Assembly (NCBI GenBank): GCA_963931865.1
Contig: OZ007507.1
Location: 4,618,077-4,682,076 of the forward strand
DNA length: 64,000 nt
Reading direction: 5' to 3'
Origin: Axinella damicornis
Lineage: Eukaryota > Porifera > Demospongiae > Axinellida > Axinellidae
Every line of letters begins with the position of its first letter. The first letter of the stretch is position 1. This document shows, in pieces, positions 62,901 to 64,000 of this stretch. The notes under the pieces were generated by a model. It searched no databases, was not told the DNA's origin, and saw only the letters and a program-made list of their open reading frames with translations. The position numbers were made by a program, and so were the translations under genes.

Positions 62901-63511
62901 TGTCAAAATAGTGATGTAATGGGATTAGTTGTGTGTGGAGAGTCAGTGTAAGTGATGATGTATATCCAGGTGGAAGTTTAGTCTGAGGTAGTCATGTAGT
63001 ATAAATATCCCAAATTTGGCTCACTTTATAGTGAAGATGATCTAATCGTATGGTCGATGATGTCGGAAGATTCTTATTCTTTGTCTAGCTTGAATTAACA
63101 ATCACACTCTGCAGTTGGTAATTTGAGTGCAGGGGGGCATCATGTGTGTCCATCTCTCCAACAGTGGGGGTGAGGTGGGAGGGATGGGGGGGGGGGCAGC
63201 ATAGGTGACATACCAGCTTGATGGAAGTGCAGTGCACTCAATCAGCCTGACTACCCACACACATGCAAAGATCTTTCTGAACCAGACAAACATGACCCGG
63301 CCCAGTGGTAGCTAAGATTCAAACCCAAGACACAGTTAGGTTCTAGCCATTGAATGTTACAATTTCCCAGGGGTGGGCCTTTACACAGTGCTCATATACC
63401 GCCTTCTCTCTCCCCAGGTGTCCAGTCTACCAGTGTCCCCACCTCGCCACGCACACCCGGGACCTTCACCCCTACCACCAGCGGACGTATGGGCCATGCT
63501 GTGATGCATCG
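52822..63511 (+). CDS. KSR: KSR, kinase suppressor of Ras (5' part; runs off the window)
   Basis: KSR proteins scaffold RAF, MEK and ERK at the membrane. Exons: 52822-53025, 53434-53610, 53839-53983, 61750-62745 and 63418-63511; all joins keep phase. The first three (about 175 residues) match the KSR-specific CA1 coiled-coil/SAM-like region: QQRLIDISARNLQSTRL, QWIDLEMFLNVADIEPRSVK and LTLDDLFTMPTPDLEQLLQ. The fourth encodes about 330 Ser/Pro/Thr-rich residues with RSHSNP (62172-62189), which fits a mode-1 14-3-3 site. The last exon ends GRMGHAVMHR, the lead-in to the C1 domain. C1 and kinase-like domains lie beyond 64000. RAF is less likely because the CA1 block is KSR-type and no Ras-binding domain is seen. 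Confidence 0.85.
53984..61749 (+). other. KSR intron 3, about 7.8 kb
   Basis: Exon 3 (phase 1) and exon 4 (two leading bases) join directly in frame, giving TTFYEKWERGEKPS, so no exon is required here, although phase-symmetric exons could be hidden. No recognisable coding sequence or complete foldback element was noted. There is a small TAGTCTCATTCC inverted remnant at about 59679-59720. This stretch is notably poorer in microsatellites than the DHX37 introns. Confidence 0.5.
61750..62745 (+). CDS. KSR: KSR exon 4: Ser/Pro-rich regulatory region
   Basis: Acceptor CCCCTTGCAG, donor GAGAG|GTAATC; 996 bp. It encodes KWERGEKPSTDVSERYGS and then a low-complexity Ser/Thr/Pro-rich chain with basic phospho-site-like motifs (TRSHSNPL, MPRCNSLAG, RRSISSQPYLG). 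Base composition is C-rich at third positions, unlike the flanking introns. Confidence 0.85.
63418..63511 (+). CDS. KSR: KSR exon 5: lead-in to C1 domain
   Basis: Acceptor TCTCCCCAG, donor CATCG|GTAAAT. It completes Gly and encodes VQSTSVPTSPRTPGTFTPTT plus SGRMGHAVMH. M.HA..HRF is how the KSR cysteine-rich domain begins; the Phe and Cys residues must be in the next exon outside the window. Confidence 0.8.
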
Positions 63512-64000
63512 GTAAATGTTTCCCCTTCTTCCTCAGGCACACTTTATACACCCCCTCTTACCCCCTCACCTCTTCACTTTTCATACCCCCACCTCGCATC
63601 TGCCCTTTGATCACCTCATCATGCTCTCCCCCTCACACCCTTTCCTCACGCCCCTCCCCTTCACGCCCTTCCCTCAACCTCCTCACATGCACCTTCCCCC
63701 TCACCTCTACACACCCTCCCCTGTACCTCACCTCCACCCTCACCACTCACAACCTCAAACACTGGTATATCCAGTAGGCACTGAGTGCTATACATATATA
63801 GCCTATAGATCTCCAGGGCAACTATCACTCGATCTGTAGTAAGTGGATTAAGCATTTTGAGTGCTAGTAAATACCACTGCTGAGAAGAATGTAGTGAGAT
63901 GAGGAATGACTGCATTCCATACTTCTTCCACTCTCTCTGTCTGAAGTGTTTTGACAGCTCTGTGTGCGCTGCGAGTGCCATTTGGATAGCCTACAGTAAC
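63512..64000 (+). other. KSR intron, window end
   Basis: CT-rich CACCCCCTCC-type low-complexity sequence occupies about 63520-63760. I tested whether the frame after TTCCTCAG (63538) gives a C1 domain and it does not. Confidence 0.5.

Noticed and set aside
63539..63760. KSR exon continuing after TTCCTCAG
   Set aside because: The translation is Pro/Leu/His-rich with no Cys pattern of a C1 domain.

Overview
The window is eukaryotic nuclear DNA from an animal. Its genes are split into many short exons by introns of about 60 bp to several kb, joined mostly at GT-AG sites. A KSR-type scaffold gene restricts the source to animals or close relatives. Compact exons, abundant microsatellites and a dense load of short foldback elements would fit an early-branching invertebrate such as a demosponge, but that assignment is inference. 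No ribosomal RNA, tRNA, CRISPR array or prokaryotic feature was seen.

Four gene models can be supported, three by family recognition. (1) 2423-10507, + strand: pieces of an unrecognised multi-pass membrane protein. (2) 13516-22543, - strand: INO80B (IES2/PAPA-1), a subunit of the INO80 chromatin remodeller; seven phase-consistent exons were found, the first exon was not. (3) 27361-52511, - strand: DHX37 (yeast Dhr1/Ecm16), the DEAH-box RNA helicase of small-subunit ribosome assembly. It is nearly complete in 28 located exons encoding about 1,200 residues; one short exon between 46737 and 50725 remains unplaced. (4) 52822-63511, + strand: the 5' half of KSR, the Ras-MAPK scaffold pseudokinase; the window ends before its C1 and kinase-like domains. 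DHX37 and KSR are divergent, with 310 bp between their chosen start codons, so they probably share a promoter. The membrane-protein gene and INO80B converge, and DHX37 runs head-to-tail into INO80B.

The rest is mainly repeats. A family of foldback elements with ends close to TAGCCTCGTTCCCAGGCC, from 84 to about 550 bp long, occurs throughout. At least six copies are flanked by perfect 9-bp target-site duplications and three more by near-perfect ones. A separate 1,992-bp element at 23899-25890 has about 337-bp terminal inverted repeats and a perfect 9-bp duplication (CTCTAATTT). It carries what looks like a captured host exon coding a small SH3/Tudor-like fold, so it resembles a Pack-MULE. Other structure includes a 43-bp tandem array that multiplies the 3' splice site of DHX37 exon 15, after a probable GC-AG intron, and at least eight 3' splice sites preceded by long microsatellite-built tracts. 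The window also has many C or G homopolymers of 16-36 bases.

All exon borders were drawn by eye from splice-site motifs, reading phase and family similarity; no transcript or database evidence was available.
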